Below the pieces are notes generated by a model. The model worked only from the letters and a program-made list of their open reading frames with translations, did not search any database and was not told where the DNA came from. A stretch of 64,000 bases of DNA, taken from the NCBI RefSeq assembly GCF_932526225.1, contig NC_064047.1, positions 11,647,501 through 11,711,500 on the forward strand, written 5' to 3'. Made by a program: the position numbers and the translations under genes. This DNA is from Nematostella vectensis. Lineage: Eukaryota; Cnidaria; Anthozoa; Actiniaria; Edwardsiidae. The first letter of the stretch is position 1. Every line of letters starts with the position of its first letter. This document shows, one piece after another, positions 11,003 to 20,559 of this stretch.

Positions 11003-12022
11003 TTAACAAATTTTCCCTCCAGAGCTCCAAGGACAACCGACCATGACGACGGTCAGTGCAAAGTCGAAGGATATTCTCTTGGTCAGGCTGTAGATTATTG
11101 GGTATATAGTCTTTGATCGGTTGGGTTGTAAGTCATTAGCTCCCCATTCCCCACACCTGTATTTAACGCCGTCGCTGGTCTTATCGGTTTGAAACCTCAG
11201 CCAACTGTCGTCACCCCTGTCTCCCCTCTCACCTGGGGCTCCAGACGCTCCTGGCAGCCCTCGCTCGCCGTTAGGGCTTTGCAAGCCTTGTTCAAAAGTG
11301 TACCCTACGATACGTCTCAGTCTTATCGACACATTTGGCATTGTTTGTGTGAAGGTATAGCCTGCGGCGGTCATCTAAAATTTGCCGGTTTCTGTAGTGA
11401 ATGGTGTGTCTCTAATATTTGGGAATTGTACTATTGAGGACGTTTTGTAGATATCACGACTCAGTTGTACATACACCACGATCCACTCTGTTAAGCTGTT
11501 AAACTTGTTACATTGACCGCCTGATATGGTAGTGTCATAGTCGGTTGACTCTACCTTTTGGTCTATCAGTGGGATACCAACCTCGCCGAATTTAAGCCCT
11601 TGCACCTTAATCAGTCTATTGTCTTGGCTTAGGTTGTTCTCTCTAATCTCTAGGTTTGTGGTGGATGTGACCTCCAGTCTGATCTTGTAACTAGGATTTT
11701 GTGCCTGCTCGACGTCGCTATAGAACTCTAGTGTTTGACCGACTGATTTGATCATTGCCGTCCGGGTTGCATATCGTGTCTCTGATACTGCGTTTATCGA
11801 CTTAACCCATTTGAAAGTGAAGATGACGAGATCACATTTTGTCATGTCAAAGCCTATATTGATGGCGCCACTCACACTCCAAACATCTGTATCAACCTGA
11901 CCGACGACGATGGGTTTGTTACTTCCTGAGCTCCCGTCCCTACCAAGCGCACCTGGCGGCCCTTGCTCGCCCCGAGGGCCTTGGACACCAAGATTCAAAT
12001 CTTGTGCATTGAATATTCCCAT
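11003..12022 (-). pseudogene. Fibre-like proteins with collagen-type stalks (two adjacent units)
   Basis: One minus-strand frame from ATG 12022 is interrupted by a single stop at 11375-11377, immediately followed by ATG 11374. The first unit (215 residues) has a Gly-X-Y stalk near residues 15-31 (GPRGEQGPPGALGRDG) then a beta-rich head. The second (123 residues) has its own stalk GERGLPGASGAPGERGDRGD, then a shorter head. Collagen-like stalks with globular heads are used by many viruses as receptor-binding fibres or spikes, and the position next to the packaging ATPase fits a virion gene. Either a readthrough or broken single gene, or two tandem fibre genes. No sequence-level family match is claimed. 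Confidence 0.6.
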
Positions 12023-12039
12023 TATAATAATACGTAATA

Positions 12040-12679
12040 CTAAACTCGGCCGTAGAAGTTTCTGGCTATCTTCTTGTCTGGTTTACTCACATGCAAGAAT
12101 GAGTATGGTTTACTCACTGATTTACTGTATTGTTCCTTGCTAACGTCAAGCTCACGAGTGATCTGTCCTCTTTTTATTCGTTGATGGGAAGTCGTATACA
12201 CAAAAGTGACTACAATTTAACCTGACGTCCTTTGGTGTCTCATAGTATGTCTGACTTAGGTATATTACGCTGCAGTTCTTATGCCGACCCCGAATGAAGT
12301 AATCGATAATTGGCGCCTGGTTCTTTTCACATACGAAGTCGTCGAAAATGATTATTTTTTGTGTCTCCTCGTCTAGCTCCCCCACGGGGATGACGTCGTC
12401 GCTACTACACTCGATAACGCTGTAGCCCACTTCGTGACTGATGTAGCTAAATGTATGGATGAGGTCTTGATATTTCGACTGCTCTAGGTTCTTTGCGTAC
12501 AGGTAGATCTTGTCGAAGTGGATTAGGGGTGTTACTAGCATATGGATGAGGCAGTTTGTCTTTCCCGACCCTGAAGGGCCTGATATCAAAAGTCGGAAGT
12601 TGTCACTAGGCATGAATTTGTACAGCTGCTTGTACTTTTTGTTCGCTCCAGTGTTAGAGTCGTAATTGGGGATGCCCAT
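12040..12679 (-). pseudogene. A32-type DNA packaging ATPase (FtsK/HerA superfamily)
   Basis: The open frame 12679-12152 begins MGIPNYDSN and has a Walker A motif at about residues 33-41 (GPSGSGKTN) and a Walker B motif KIIIFDDF near residue 108-115, followed by RGRHKNCSVIYLSQTYYETP, the sensor region typical of A32-like ATPases. The last 40 or so residues continue in another frame to a stop at 12040-12042, so one frameshift near 12155 breaks the C-terminus. In Polintons and related viruses this enzyme pumps the genome into the capsid. It is transcribed away from the capsid genes, with a divergent intergenic region at about 12680-12730. Confidence 0.85.
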
Positions 12680-13648
12680 TTGTATACAAGTACCGTAGAT
12701 ATTTTGAGATAAGTTGGGATAAGTTCAGATAAATTTGTGTAACGTATAAGTATACGGACATTGCCAATGCGAGGAAGCATATTATCCCAAAGATTGAAGC
12801 TGGGAAGATGGTTAAGGTCGTCCGTGAGGCCATTAAGGAAACAGGACGTATCAAGCAGGATGAGTATGAGGGCCAAAAAGAGGCGTTCAAGCCCTTGGTT
12901 GAGAAGTTAAATAAGGAGATAGAGGAGATAAGCGATCTTAGATAGAAGTATGTAGACTCTATGAGTAGACCAATAGTGTATCCAGAGAGGCCGGCTATCA
13001 CCGATGGGAGCGAGGCCGCCCCCAAAGAGGTGTATGTAGATGTGGACAATGACTTCACCAACGATGATAGGAAGATTCTGAGTGACGCTGATCCCCCTGT
13101 ACCAAGTGAAGTGTGGAGAATGCAGATGCGTGATAATACGACAGTTGGGAAGATATTGGATATAAGGGGTGAAATGAATAAGGCGCTAGGGTTGAAGAAG
13201 AGGAGTCTCTCTGGTACTAAGAAGTCTGAGGGGGAACATGCTGATGCGATAAGTGACCTCACTTGGAGAATCGAAGTGAGTAGGAGGTATAGGGATAGGT
13301 TAGGGAGTTTTGGGGAGGGGGAGAAGATGGCCAAGTCAGGGAAAGGATTATATAACCAACCAAAACGGAATGCGTATAAGATATCACAAAATGGACGATA
13401 TGGGACTTCAAAGATAGACGTGCCGAAGCTTTATGGGTCACCTCAAACTGATAGACCATAAGGACGGTCAGAAGGTGTATGACAAGAGAGTCGACTTCAA
13501 TACGATAGATATACTCACAAAGCGTTCCAATAGTATTAAAAAGTATAGCGACCTCTCTAGAATGGTATTCAACGAGCTGAATGAGCTAGGTTAGCTCCCA
13601 ATACATAGAACCTAAAAGAAGTATTCAAACATTGATTTAGGTGTGGTG

Positions 13649-13657
13649 TACTATAAC
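13649..13657. repeat. Target-site duplication of the LINE, left copy
   Basis: TACTATAAC here is repeated at 15082-15090 directly after the LINE. Removing the LINE and one copy restores a continuous structural-gene coding context. Confidence 0.85.
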
Positions 13658-15081
13658 AGTTGACATGATATTCTCCCTGAGGCAGCTTCAGGAAAAATGC
13701 CGCGAACAGCAAAGACCCCTCTTTGTCGCCTTTATCGATCTAACCAAGGCTTTTGACTCAGTCAGCAGAGACGGTCTGTTTCACATCCTACCTTTAGTCG
13801 GCTGTCCTCCGAAGCTCCTTAACTTTATAAAGTCATTCCACGATGGGACCCGTGGCACTGTTAAGTGTGAGAGCAACTCGTCCGAGGCATTCGACATAAA
13901 CATCGGCGTTAAACAAGGATGTGTATTGGCACCAACACTCTTCAACATCTTCTTCTCCGTCCTTCTGAGACATGCATTTGGCTCTGCTGATGAAGGCATC
14001 CTTCTACGTACTCGCTCAGACGGGAAACTATTCAATCCAGCGAGACTACGTGCTAAGACCAAAGTCCGCAAGTGCACGATACGCGATCTTCTCTTCGCTG
14101 ACGATGCTGCTTTGGTTGCACACAGTGAGAGTGAGCTACAGTCCCTTTTGGACCGTTTCTCGAACGCTTGTGCGGACTTCAGTCTTGCAATCAGCCTTAA
14201 GAAGACGAAAGTGATGCACCTAGGCTCTGAAATTGCGCCTACTTTTACCATCAACGACTTCACCCTAGATGTTGTTCCTCAGTTTACCTACCTTGGCTCC
14301 ACCACCTCCGCCAACGGATGCCTCGATGTCGAACTCGGCAAAAGAATCGGTAAAGCAGTGACAACAATGACAAAGCTTTCCTCTCGAGTGTGGGAAAACA
14401 AGAAACTTACCATTTCGACGAAGATCACCGTATATCGCGCCTGCATTTTGAGTACTCTCCTATACGGAAGCGAATCTTGGACCACCTACGCGCGGCAGGA
14501 GAAGCGATTAAATACCTTCCATATGCGATGTCTTCGCCGCATCCTCGGTATCCATTGGTCGGATAAAGTTACGAATAACGAGGTCCTCGAAAGATCAGGT
14601 TTACCGACGCTTTTTACCCTACTTCGTCAACGCAGGTTGAGGTGGCTAGGCCACGTTTGTCGAATGGAAAATGGCCGTATTCCCAAAGATCTTCTTTACG
14701 GCGAACTTGCACACGGATCAAGACCTGTAGGACGCCCGAAGCTCCGCTTCAAGGACTCATGCAAGCGTGATATGCTCGCAATCGGCCTCGACGTGGACAA
14801 CTGGGAGAAGCTTGCCGAGGATCGCAGCAGATGGAGGTCTGAATGTGCTGCCGCACTCAACTCAGGGGAGTTAGAGCTGAAAAGAGAGGCCGAAGAGAGA
14901 AGGCAGAGGAGAAAGGCATCCGAAATTCGAACTGGATCAAACCCATCTCCGACGTCTGTCCTCGTTTGTCGTTCATGTGGTCGCACATGTGCTTCGCGCA
15001 TTGGGCTTTTTAGTCATGGAAAGAAATGCCAACGTTCATCGCGCTGATGTCATGGACACTGACTGTCCGAAGACTGCCTAC
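13658..15081 (+). mobile_element. 5'-truncated non-LTR retrotransposon inserted in Polinton copy 1
   Basis: A 1.42-kb fragment bounded by a 9-bp target-site duplication. The open frame to 15047 starts inside the reverse transcriptase, with motif A (FIDLTKAFDSVSRD), motif B (GVKQGCVLAPTLFNIFF) and the catalytic FADDAAL box. It continues through the thumb, a LRWLGHVCRMENGRIPKDL segment and a C-terminal Cys/His finger (CRSCGRTCASRIGLFSHG then KKC). There are no stops, and the 3' end is GACTGTCCGAAGACTGCCTA with no poly(A) or microsatellite tail. A shorter 3' fragment of the same family lies at 33229-33720 with only a few differences. The insertion is therefore young relative to the decay of its host element. 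The fragment lacks the endonuclease and cannot move itself. Confidence 0.92.
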
Positions 15082-15090
15082 TACTATAAC
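15082..15090. repeat. Target-site duplication of the LINE, right copy
   Basis: TACTATAAC, matching 13649-13657. Confidence 0.85.
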
Positions 15091-15255
15091 CACCCCAAAG
15101 ACCTTCTATTTAGGTTGGAATTACTTGGTGGTTCGATTCAAGCGGGTAACGACTCAGTCAAGGGTGAGTTCTCCGAAGTCGCTCATGTGCTAAGGAGATT
15201 GGGTGTTATCTCGAACGACCAACTTGGAGAGCTTTTGTCTAACTATCTTGTATAG

Positions 15256-15891
15256 ATGCAAAATATTGTAGAGAGAGCTGTGTACATCTCATCCCGTGAT
15301 CGCGAGGCACGTGGCGTCAGCCAACCCGATGATTTCACTATCAAATTGAACCCGTCATTACGGCTTTCTTACGACGCCAGACACGAGATCGCCGTCGACA
15401 AGATATCGATGACCTACAGCTGGCATAACATCAACCCTGAGTATGGGAACGATGGTGTCAAGTACTCACCTGATAGTGGGGCGACTTGGACAACCGTCAC
15501 CTTTCCAAGTGGGATGTACTCATACCATGATCTGCACGACTTTTACATCAGGACATGAAATCGAACGGTCATGTAGGGGTTGCTGATGGTAAAGACAAAT
15601 TCTATATCGACATTGTATTCGTCCTCACTACCTACAAAGTCGTCGTCATAGTCAGCGATGAATATCAGCTTGACATGAGGGGGACAAAATTCGGCGAACT
15701 CATAGGATTCGACCCAAAAGTCATCTCGAAGACTGAGTATGGATCTAAATTACCCAACATCACTGTTTAACAGCCTGGCTGCCAATTTAAATAGCAGTAT
15801 GAGATTCTACGTCGTGGATTCTATTGGTCGTCCTATCAATATCAACGGTATCGAATGGCACATGACTCTAATCCTGAGGTCGATATGTTAG
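15256..15891 (+). pseudogene. Penton-like minor capsid protein
   Basis: From ATG 15256 the frame reads ERAVYISSRDREARGVSQPD, a start typical of Polinton minor capsid (penton, single jelly-roll) proteins. It stops at 15558, continues in another frame from 15555 (FYIDIVFVLTTYKVVVIVSD, GTKFGELIGFDP), and shifts again near 15768 into a tail ending NINGIEWHMTLILRSIC with a TAG at 15889-15891. The total of about 210 codons fits the family. Two frameshifts make it non-functional. It follows the preceding gene's stop codon directly, as in a tightly packed virus-like operon. Confidence 0.7.
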
Positions 15892-15907
15892 TCTAACCTA
15901 ATTGTAT

Positions 15908-16365
15908 ATGAGTTCTCAACATGAGTATAAGAGGAGATATGACCCCGATGTGGGTAGATACGTTTTGAAGCATATCTACGGCGGGGAGGTTTTGAATCGA
16001 TAACTAATCTCGGCAGAAAGGTATTTGGAAAGACAGCAAAGAAGGCTGTAAAGGATGCGACTAGTAATGCAGTCTCAACCGCTATAAGCAAAACTGGTGA
16101 TTACGCTGAGAATAGAGCAGGGGATCAGATCGTCAAGCTCTTACAGAAGAACAAAAAGGGTGCCCAACCCACTGTTAGCCCAACACCAACCAAAGATGCT
16201 TCGTTAACAGACTCTGAGATCAACGAACGTGTCCAGCGTATATTAAACGGATCTGGAAAGGTGCGAAGCAAAACAAAACGAGCAACAAACTTTCACAGGG
16301 TATCGTATCGTGGCCGACAACAGTGGAGAAATCGCGCCTCTCGATTGGTACAACGCCCGTTTTGA
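15908..16365 (+). pseudogene. Small basic protein upstream of major capsid gene
   Basis: ATG 15908 opens a frame reading YKRRYDPDVGRYVLKHIYGG that stops after about 31 codons. A frame from 16000 continues with a lysine-rich, alanine-rich region (KVFGKTAKKAVKDATSNAVS) and ends at TGA 16363-16365, overlapping the start of the capsid gene by 56 bases. I read these as one gene with a frameshift. The basic, low-complexity character would suit a core or DNA-binding protein, but I do not recognise the family. Confidence 0.5.
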
Positions 16366-17206
16366 GGTTAATTTCAAAGTCCAATTGCTAGCGGATGGTG
16401 GAAAAATCGTTGTCGACGATCACAATGGTATTGTAAATGGTATTCATTCGCTGATCAAAGAGATATCCGTCAAGGTCAATGGCATTCCAGTCTACGGCAA
16501 CACACAGGCGGATCACGCCGTCAATGTCAAGAACCTACTTGAGTACGACACTTCATATGCTCAAACGACTGGAACAAACGAATTTTACTTCCTAGACACT
16601 ACTAGGTCTGCTGAAGAGAGAGCTGGTCAAGCGGGTTATAATATGGGTTTTGCTGCTCGAAACGCTTTTGCTCGGCCAATCTAGAACTGTTAACACTGAA
16701 ATACCTCTCAATAGATACTCTTTCTTCGAAGCGTTCGAAGAAAAACTTTTAAGCCTAACACAAAAGTTGAGATACAGGTCACTCGGAACAGTGACGCGAC
16801 TCTGATATGGCAAGCAGGAGCGGATAGCCGAGTCGATTTAATTACATTCAAACTGTGGGTGCCACGAATCATCTTCAACCCAGGGGGTGATATGAGTAAA
16901 TATTTAGCTCCCTATAAGTGGACTTACCTAAGGGAGATGGTCGAGCGCTCGAACTCAGGAAGAGCCCAAACAGGGAGCTTTAAGATAACCAGTGGAATCA
17001 ATCGCCCTAGACATGTTTTCGTGTGGATATCCAATGACGCCAATGAGGATTCTCAAACAGTAAATCCATTCCTACATAACACATTTTCGGTGGCTAACGA
17101 AAGGACGTTAACGAGTTGTCATCTAGAGGTAGGGACTGGTAACCAGTATCCAGAGAGTGAGTACCAGGTTAGTTCTGAGAAAAACGTTTTTTTTATAACG
17201 TATTAG
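16310..17206 (+). pseudogene. Hexon-like double jelly-roll major capsid protein, broken
   Basis: The start MADNSGEIAPLDWYNARFEV is typical of Polinton major capsid proteins (a DWYNA/S motif, then the first jelly-roll strand FKVQLLADG). The frame stops at 16684. The continuation is in two other frames, with WQAGADSRVDLITFKLWVPR and then the open frame 16859-17206 (WTYLREMVERSNSGRAQTGS, RPRHVFVWISNDANE), ending in a TAG. At about 300 codons it is roughly half the usual length, so the C-terminal jelly-roll is probably partly deleted. This protein would build the icosahedral shell. Confidence 0.75.
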
Positions 17207-17218
17207 TATAGATGTCGT

Positions 17219-17700
17219 ATGTCAAAAATACCATGTCAGACTCCAGGTCAAAAGGGGAAGTTGCTCAAGTCATATGAGAAGAAAGCACCAATAACTCTTC
17301 GACTAAAGCATAGCCAACTGTCAGGTTCAGATACTGTGCTCTTGACAAAAAGCCAGATTAATCGAGTTGAGAAGTAGAAACGGGATAGGACAGGGACTGA
17401 CATAAAAATCAGTAAGACTCAGATTAGAAATCAGGAAGGTGGATTCTTGGGCGCTCTATTGACAGCATTGCCCGCCTTGGGTCAGCAGCACTACCATACC
17501 TATCTAAGGCCGTCGCGCCATTTGCCACGGATGCTCTTAGTGGACTAGCTAGTTGGGGTGTCAATAAGGCCTTCCCTAAGACTGGCTCTGGGCTATTCAG
17601 TGTCCTGCAGGACAAAGTTGACAAACTAATAAAGTATAAGGGCTACCTTACGCAAAAACAAAAGGAGCAAATCCCACAATTTAAACTAACTAGAAAGCAA
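17219..17700 (+). pseudogene. Hydrophobic pVI-like minor virion protein, broken
   Basis: From ATG 17219 the frame gives ITLRLKHSQLSGSDTVLLTK, a stop at 17375, then continues in frame to KISKTQIRNQEGGFLGALLT. After a frameshift comes an Ala/Gly-rich hydrophobic stretch (ALPYLSKAVAPFATDALSGL) and a basic C-terminal region (LTQKQKEQI). A short protein with this kind of amphipathic or hydrophobic middle next to capsid and protease genes resembles adenovirus pVI or pX, which act in membrane disruption and protease activation. That parallel is an inference from position and composition only. Confidence 0.45.
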
Positions 17701-18479
17701 CAGGAAGGGGGTTCCTCGGGGCGCTGCTTGCTTCGATCGGGGTGCCCCTGCTTATGTCAGCTCTATCGGTAAAGGTCTCCAAGTAGACAACCGGCCTCAG
17801 AACTACCTTCAAACGTACAGAATCCCCCCTCCACCTAAGCCTAAGGGCGGCCGCCTAAGCCAAAGACCACCTCCATTTTACGGTCAGTAGGATGACCCAA
17901 CGATTGGTATGGAGCTAAACCAAAGAGAAGCAAAAAAAGAAGAAAAAGGCAAGAGGGCCACTGCTAGGCAAAAACAGCCCGTTCAACGGTATCCCACTAC
18001 TCGGAGCTCTGCTATAAGGTTTGTTGATATACCACTTTCAAACATCGACCTTCTAAAATGGGTCACCAAGCTTGGCATAGAACACTTCAGTGGTGTACAT
18101 AGTCGCGATGATCTACCCAAGCGGATCCATAAAAAGGAATGTAGGATAGTCAACTTCGACGATAGTAGAGGCGCTGGAACTCATTGGGTCTGCTACCGAA
18201 ATATAGACGACACGTACTGCGAATACTTCGACAACTTTGGAATTGGAGTGCCACATGAGGTTGAGTGGTACCTCTGGAAAGGCGCTTGCTTATTCAGGGG
18301 ATGAGATCCAAGAGAGGCTGTCAGTACTTTGCGGCTACTGGTGCTTGTACTATCTCCTAGAGAGACAAAAGGGGGTCTCTATGTTCGACGCTATTCATAA
18401 TGACTCAATCAGTCTAAATGACCAAGGGGGAACCATAGGTTCCTCATATCATACTTTAGTGTACTCTATTGATATATGA
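17701..18479 (+). pseudogene. Adenain-type cysteine protease, frameshifted
   Basis: The N-terminal part (17701-17890) encodes a second GG-rich hydrophobic segment plus a Pro-rich linker, as in copy 2 where it is fused in frame. The protease core shows LEWVTKLGI-type start (here LLKWVTKLGIEHFSGVHSRD), the catalytic histidine in GAGTHWVCYRNI, an aspartate/asparagine tract EYFDNFGI, and, after a frameshift near 18290, the catalytic cysteine region VLCGYWCLYYLLER. This matches the Ulp1/adenain fold used by Polintons and adenoviruses to mature virion proteins. All active-site segments are present but in two frames. Confidence 0.78.
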
Positions 18480-19013
18480 AGTCTTACTGCATCAAGGAGA
18501 AGAGAGTCACTGATTGCATCCCAGACTCTGAACGGTACGAGAAAACTAAAAACGGACGTACGATGCTAAAGTGTACTTGTTCATCATGTGGCATAACTAA
18601 GAGCAAATTCGTCAGCGCAAAGGAAGGTGGTAAACTAGATATCCATAAAATGATCGGCTACCTGCCTAAGCCCAAGGGCGGGTTCACACCTGGGAGCTAT
18701 TTATAAATATATAAGGCCATACAACCCGCTTGAGAAACAACTCGTATATGACAAAGAGACTGGCCAAGTGACTGATTGGAAGGTCACACCGCTGAATAAA
18801 GTAGACGAGATCGCGGCGTACCATAACATATGCTATGACATAGGGAAAAGCAAAGGGGAGTGCGACGGAAAAATGGTCGAGTCGCTTGATCGAATACCGT
18901 ATGGTGAGATGCCTAAGTGGGGGTCAACCGCACGCTTCCTTATCAATGCAAAACGAAAACTCGGCCTCGGTGTTAAAAAGCCAAAAAACGGAAAAAGCCG
19001 TCGAGTGAAGTAA
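18476..19013 (+). pseudogene. Zinc-ribbon (DUF5679-like) plus phospholipase A2-like protein, broken
   Basis: ATG 18476 overlaps the protease stop by four bases. The N-terminal 60 residues hold a treble-clef-like pattern (YEKTKNGRTMLKCTCSSCG and flanking Cys). The frame stops at 18704-18706, just before the region that in copy 2 reads through to the lipase-like domain. That domain follows in the frame 18768-19013: TDWKVTPLNKVDEIAAYHNI then CYD. In the lipase family the motif is HDxxY-like; copy 2 has HHDICYD, while here the aspartate is replaced (YHNICYD). The parvovirus-style PLA2 would help a virion breach endosomal membranes. Both the stop and the lost aspartate argue that this copy is dead. 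Confidence 0.7.
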
Positions 19014-19284
19014 ACTGGCAAGAAAAACTAGCTGATGAACTACACAAGCCAGTAAAGAAGAAACTGGAAATTGGACTTAGGAGGTTTTTATAGTTGATAA
19101 AATACAATACACTAATCCAATCACTTACAAAATTAAGGATCTAAATAATGAAGACATACAAGGTAGTTTCTACGAACCTGAACTACTAAAAGCCAAGCAG
19201 GATGTTTTCCGCATTGATAAAGTCATTCGGAGAGATGACGAATTTAACAGTTGGATACCATTCAGAGATTTAAACGCACTATGA
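19014..19284 (+). pseudogene. Integrase remnant: N-terminus and C-terminal chromodomain-like tail only
   Basis: Right after the lipase gene the frame reads WQEKLADELHKPVKKK, which copy 2 repeats (NWQEELAGE, HKPVKKKFTRRRVIVYR) at the start of its integrase. In copy 1 the catalytic core is absent. Sequence resumes near 19093 with YTNPITYKIKDLNNEDIQGS and YEPELLKAKQDVFRIDKVIR, then FNSWIPF, a pattern of the C-terminal chromodomain-like tail of Polinton integrases, stopping at 19282-19284. An internal deletion of the whole DDE core is the simplest reading. Confidence 0.65.
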
Positions 19285-19442
19285 AAACATTTTATATACT
19301 ACAAGTATATGACACAGTATATCCCAACCGACCTCACTGTACTCAGGCACACGTAGACTACCTTCGACCGTGTGTAAGGTGGCGTAAAAGTATCGGTCGG
19401 CGATGGGACTCTCGACGCTGTGAATAATATCCCCCCTATTGT

Positions 19443-19694
19443 ATGTGCACTAATCTAGACACCTTCATATATGACAACACGAGGATCGACGTCATCAAGA
19501 AGTGCGACGAGATCTGGCTACGGGCTAAGGCGGTTGCCAACGTGTTAGGGTATAAAAATACTAGAAAGGCTATAAGAAACCGTGTTGACCTAGAGGATAG
19601 GATCACTCTGGGAGAGCTCAGACCTAGGGGGAACGAATCGTTCCCCCAAGCAATTAATGAGCAGAGCAAGGGACTTCAAGAGGTTGGTCACTAG
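19443..19694 (+). CDS. Bro-N domain protein
   Basis: The 83-residue frame contains RIDVIKKCDEIWLRAKAVAN and VLGYKNTRKAIRNRVDLEDR, the core of the Bro-N domain found in baculovirus Bro proteins, phage antirepressors and many large DNA viruses. Bro-N domains bind DNA. The normal C-terminal extension is missing, so this is either a minimal single-domain gene or a truncated one. Upstream (19281-19430) a frame from ATG 19281 is broken by stops. It sits between the integrase remnant and the nuclease gene and has no counterpart in the matching place of copy 2. Confidence 0.7.
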   Translation: MCTNLDTFIYDNTRIDVIKKCDEIWLRAKAVANVLGYKNTRKAIRNRVDLEDRITLGELRPRGNESFPQAINEQSKGLQEVGH

Positions 19695-19875
19695 CGAAGT
19701 AGTGCCGTCTGTGAGAAGGATAGGGAGGTATGTACGAGCGTAAGACTTGCCAGATACTCTTTTTCAGCATTGAAACTTAGTATGATCTGCATAAGAAGGT
19801 AGTCAACTTCATCACGAACCGCCATCCTAGAGCCATCTAAAGTGCATCACTGGGTGAGAACCAAGTGAGTAGCGA

Positions 19876-20192
19876 TATGAGAATAAGATCATATAGTATG
19901 GGCTATCAGAAGGGCTCACCAGACTTGATAATTCAGGATCTGCTCAGGCTTTGCGATCAAGTTCAAGAGCCCCAAGGAGAGCGGTAGGCTATCGGACGAC
20001 CAACAGGTGATGCTACAAAGTAATAAGGACAACAACTACAAGGTGATGGCAAGTAACGACTACGATGAGATTATAGAAGAGCTCGTCAAGTACTTCGATA
20101 GGGTGAGAGTCCAGTGCGCGCGCTGCTCTAGGAGGTACAAGACTGTAGACACTCTGGGAAACCACCTGAGGTACATCCACAGACATTTATAG
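19876..20192 (+). pseudogene. VRR-NUC-like nuclease with C-terminal C2H2 finger, broken
   Basis: Homologous throughout to the intact copy at 61712-62050. The N-terminal part (RIRSYSMGYQKGSP) is followed by frame changes, and the last 61 codons (ATG 20007) are open: YKVMASNDYDEIIEELVKYF and the zinc finger CARCSRRYKTVDTLGNHLRY with closing IHRH. The fold assignment (PD-(D/E)xK, VRR-NUC type) comes from copy 2, where the D..ExK-like residues are readable. Confidence 0.55.
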
Positions 20193-20216
20193 AAAAAAGG
20201 TATAGTAGTAGTATAT

Positions 20217-20445
20217 ATGGAAGTCAAGAGAGAACGAAGGCGTCCCCCTGTACATAAGACTGAGGAGGATAAAGCGAGAGCTATAAAAGAATCCAAGACC
20301 AGGTACATGCTAAATAAGGAGCTGTTCAGCGTGTGGGAACGGCAAGAACTACACGTTGGCTGGAAAGACTAACCACATGAACACGAAGAAGCACCAGAGG
20401 AACCAAATAACATGCAACATAATCGATGTGCTCACCAAGACACCC
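20217..20445 (+). pseudogene. Small zinc-finger protein
   Basis: From ATG 20217 the frame reads MEVKRERRRPPVHKTEEDKA and RYMLNKELFSVWERQELHVG. Copy 2 has the same gene (61690-61452) with a recognisable finger (WYCPVCKNGKNYTLAGKNNH). Here the two cysteines are lost by an indel near 20325, so the finger is broken. Short single-finger proteins of this kind sit upstream of polB in both copies. Role unknown. Confidence 0.45.
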
Positions 20446-20559
20446 TAGGAAAACTAAAAACATATAGAAGCAAACAATCCGACGGGTCCACCACGGACCA
20501 CTCGGATTTAAGGAAAGCGCATTCAACACTTAAAAATGAATTGTATAGAAAATGTATAT

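Larger units (their letters stand above)
12733..15255 (+). pseudogene. Uncharacterised Polinton structural gene, interrupted by a LINE
   Basis: An ORF with a charged N-terminal part (IKQDEYEGQKEAFKPLVEKL, probable coiled coil) is broken by a stop at 12943, resumes through PERPAITDGSEAAPKEVYVD and KGLYNQPKRNAYKISQNGRY, shifts frame near 13440, and continues to GVVYYN at 13657. There a LINE is inserted. The gene resumes after the LINE at 15082 with the C-terminal part LLGGSIQAGNDSVKGEFSEV and ends in a TAG at 15253-15255. It lies one base ahead of the penton-like gene. Function unknown; its conserved place beside penton and ATPase suggests a virion or assembly role. Confidence 0.65.

Noticed and set aside
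12654-13334. 226-codon minus frame rich in Ser/Leu
   Set aside because: Antisense shadow of the structural gene on the plus strand; no domain, and the plus frame matches Polinton context.
13781-14263. 160-codon minus frame
   Set aside because: Antisense shadow of the LINE reverse transcriptase.
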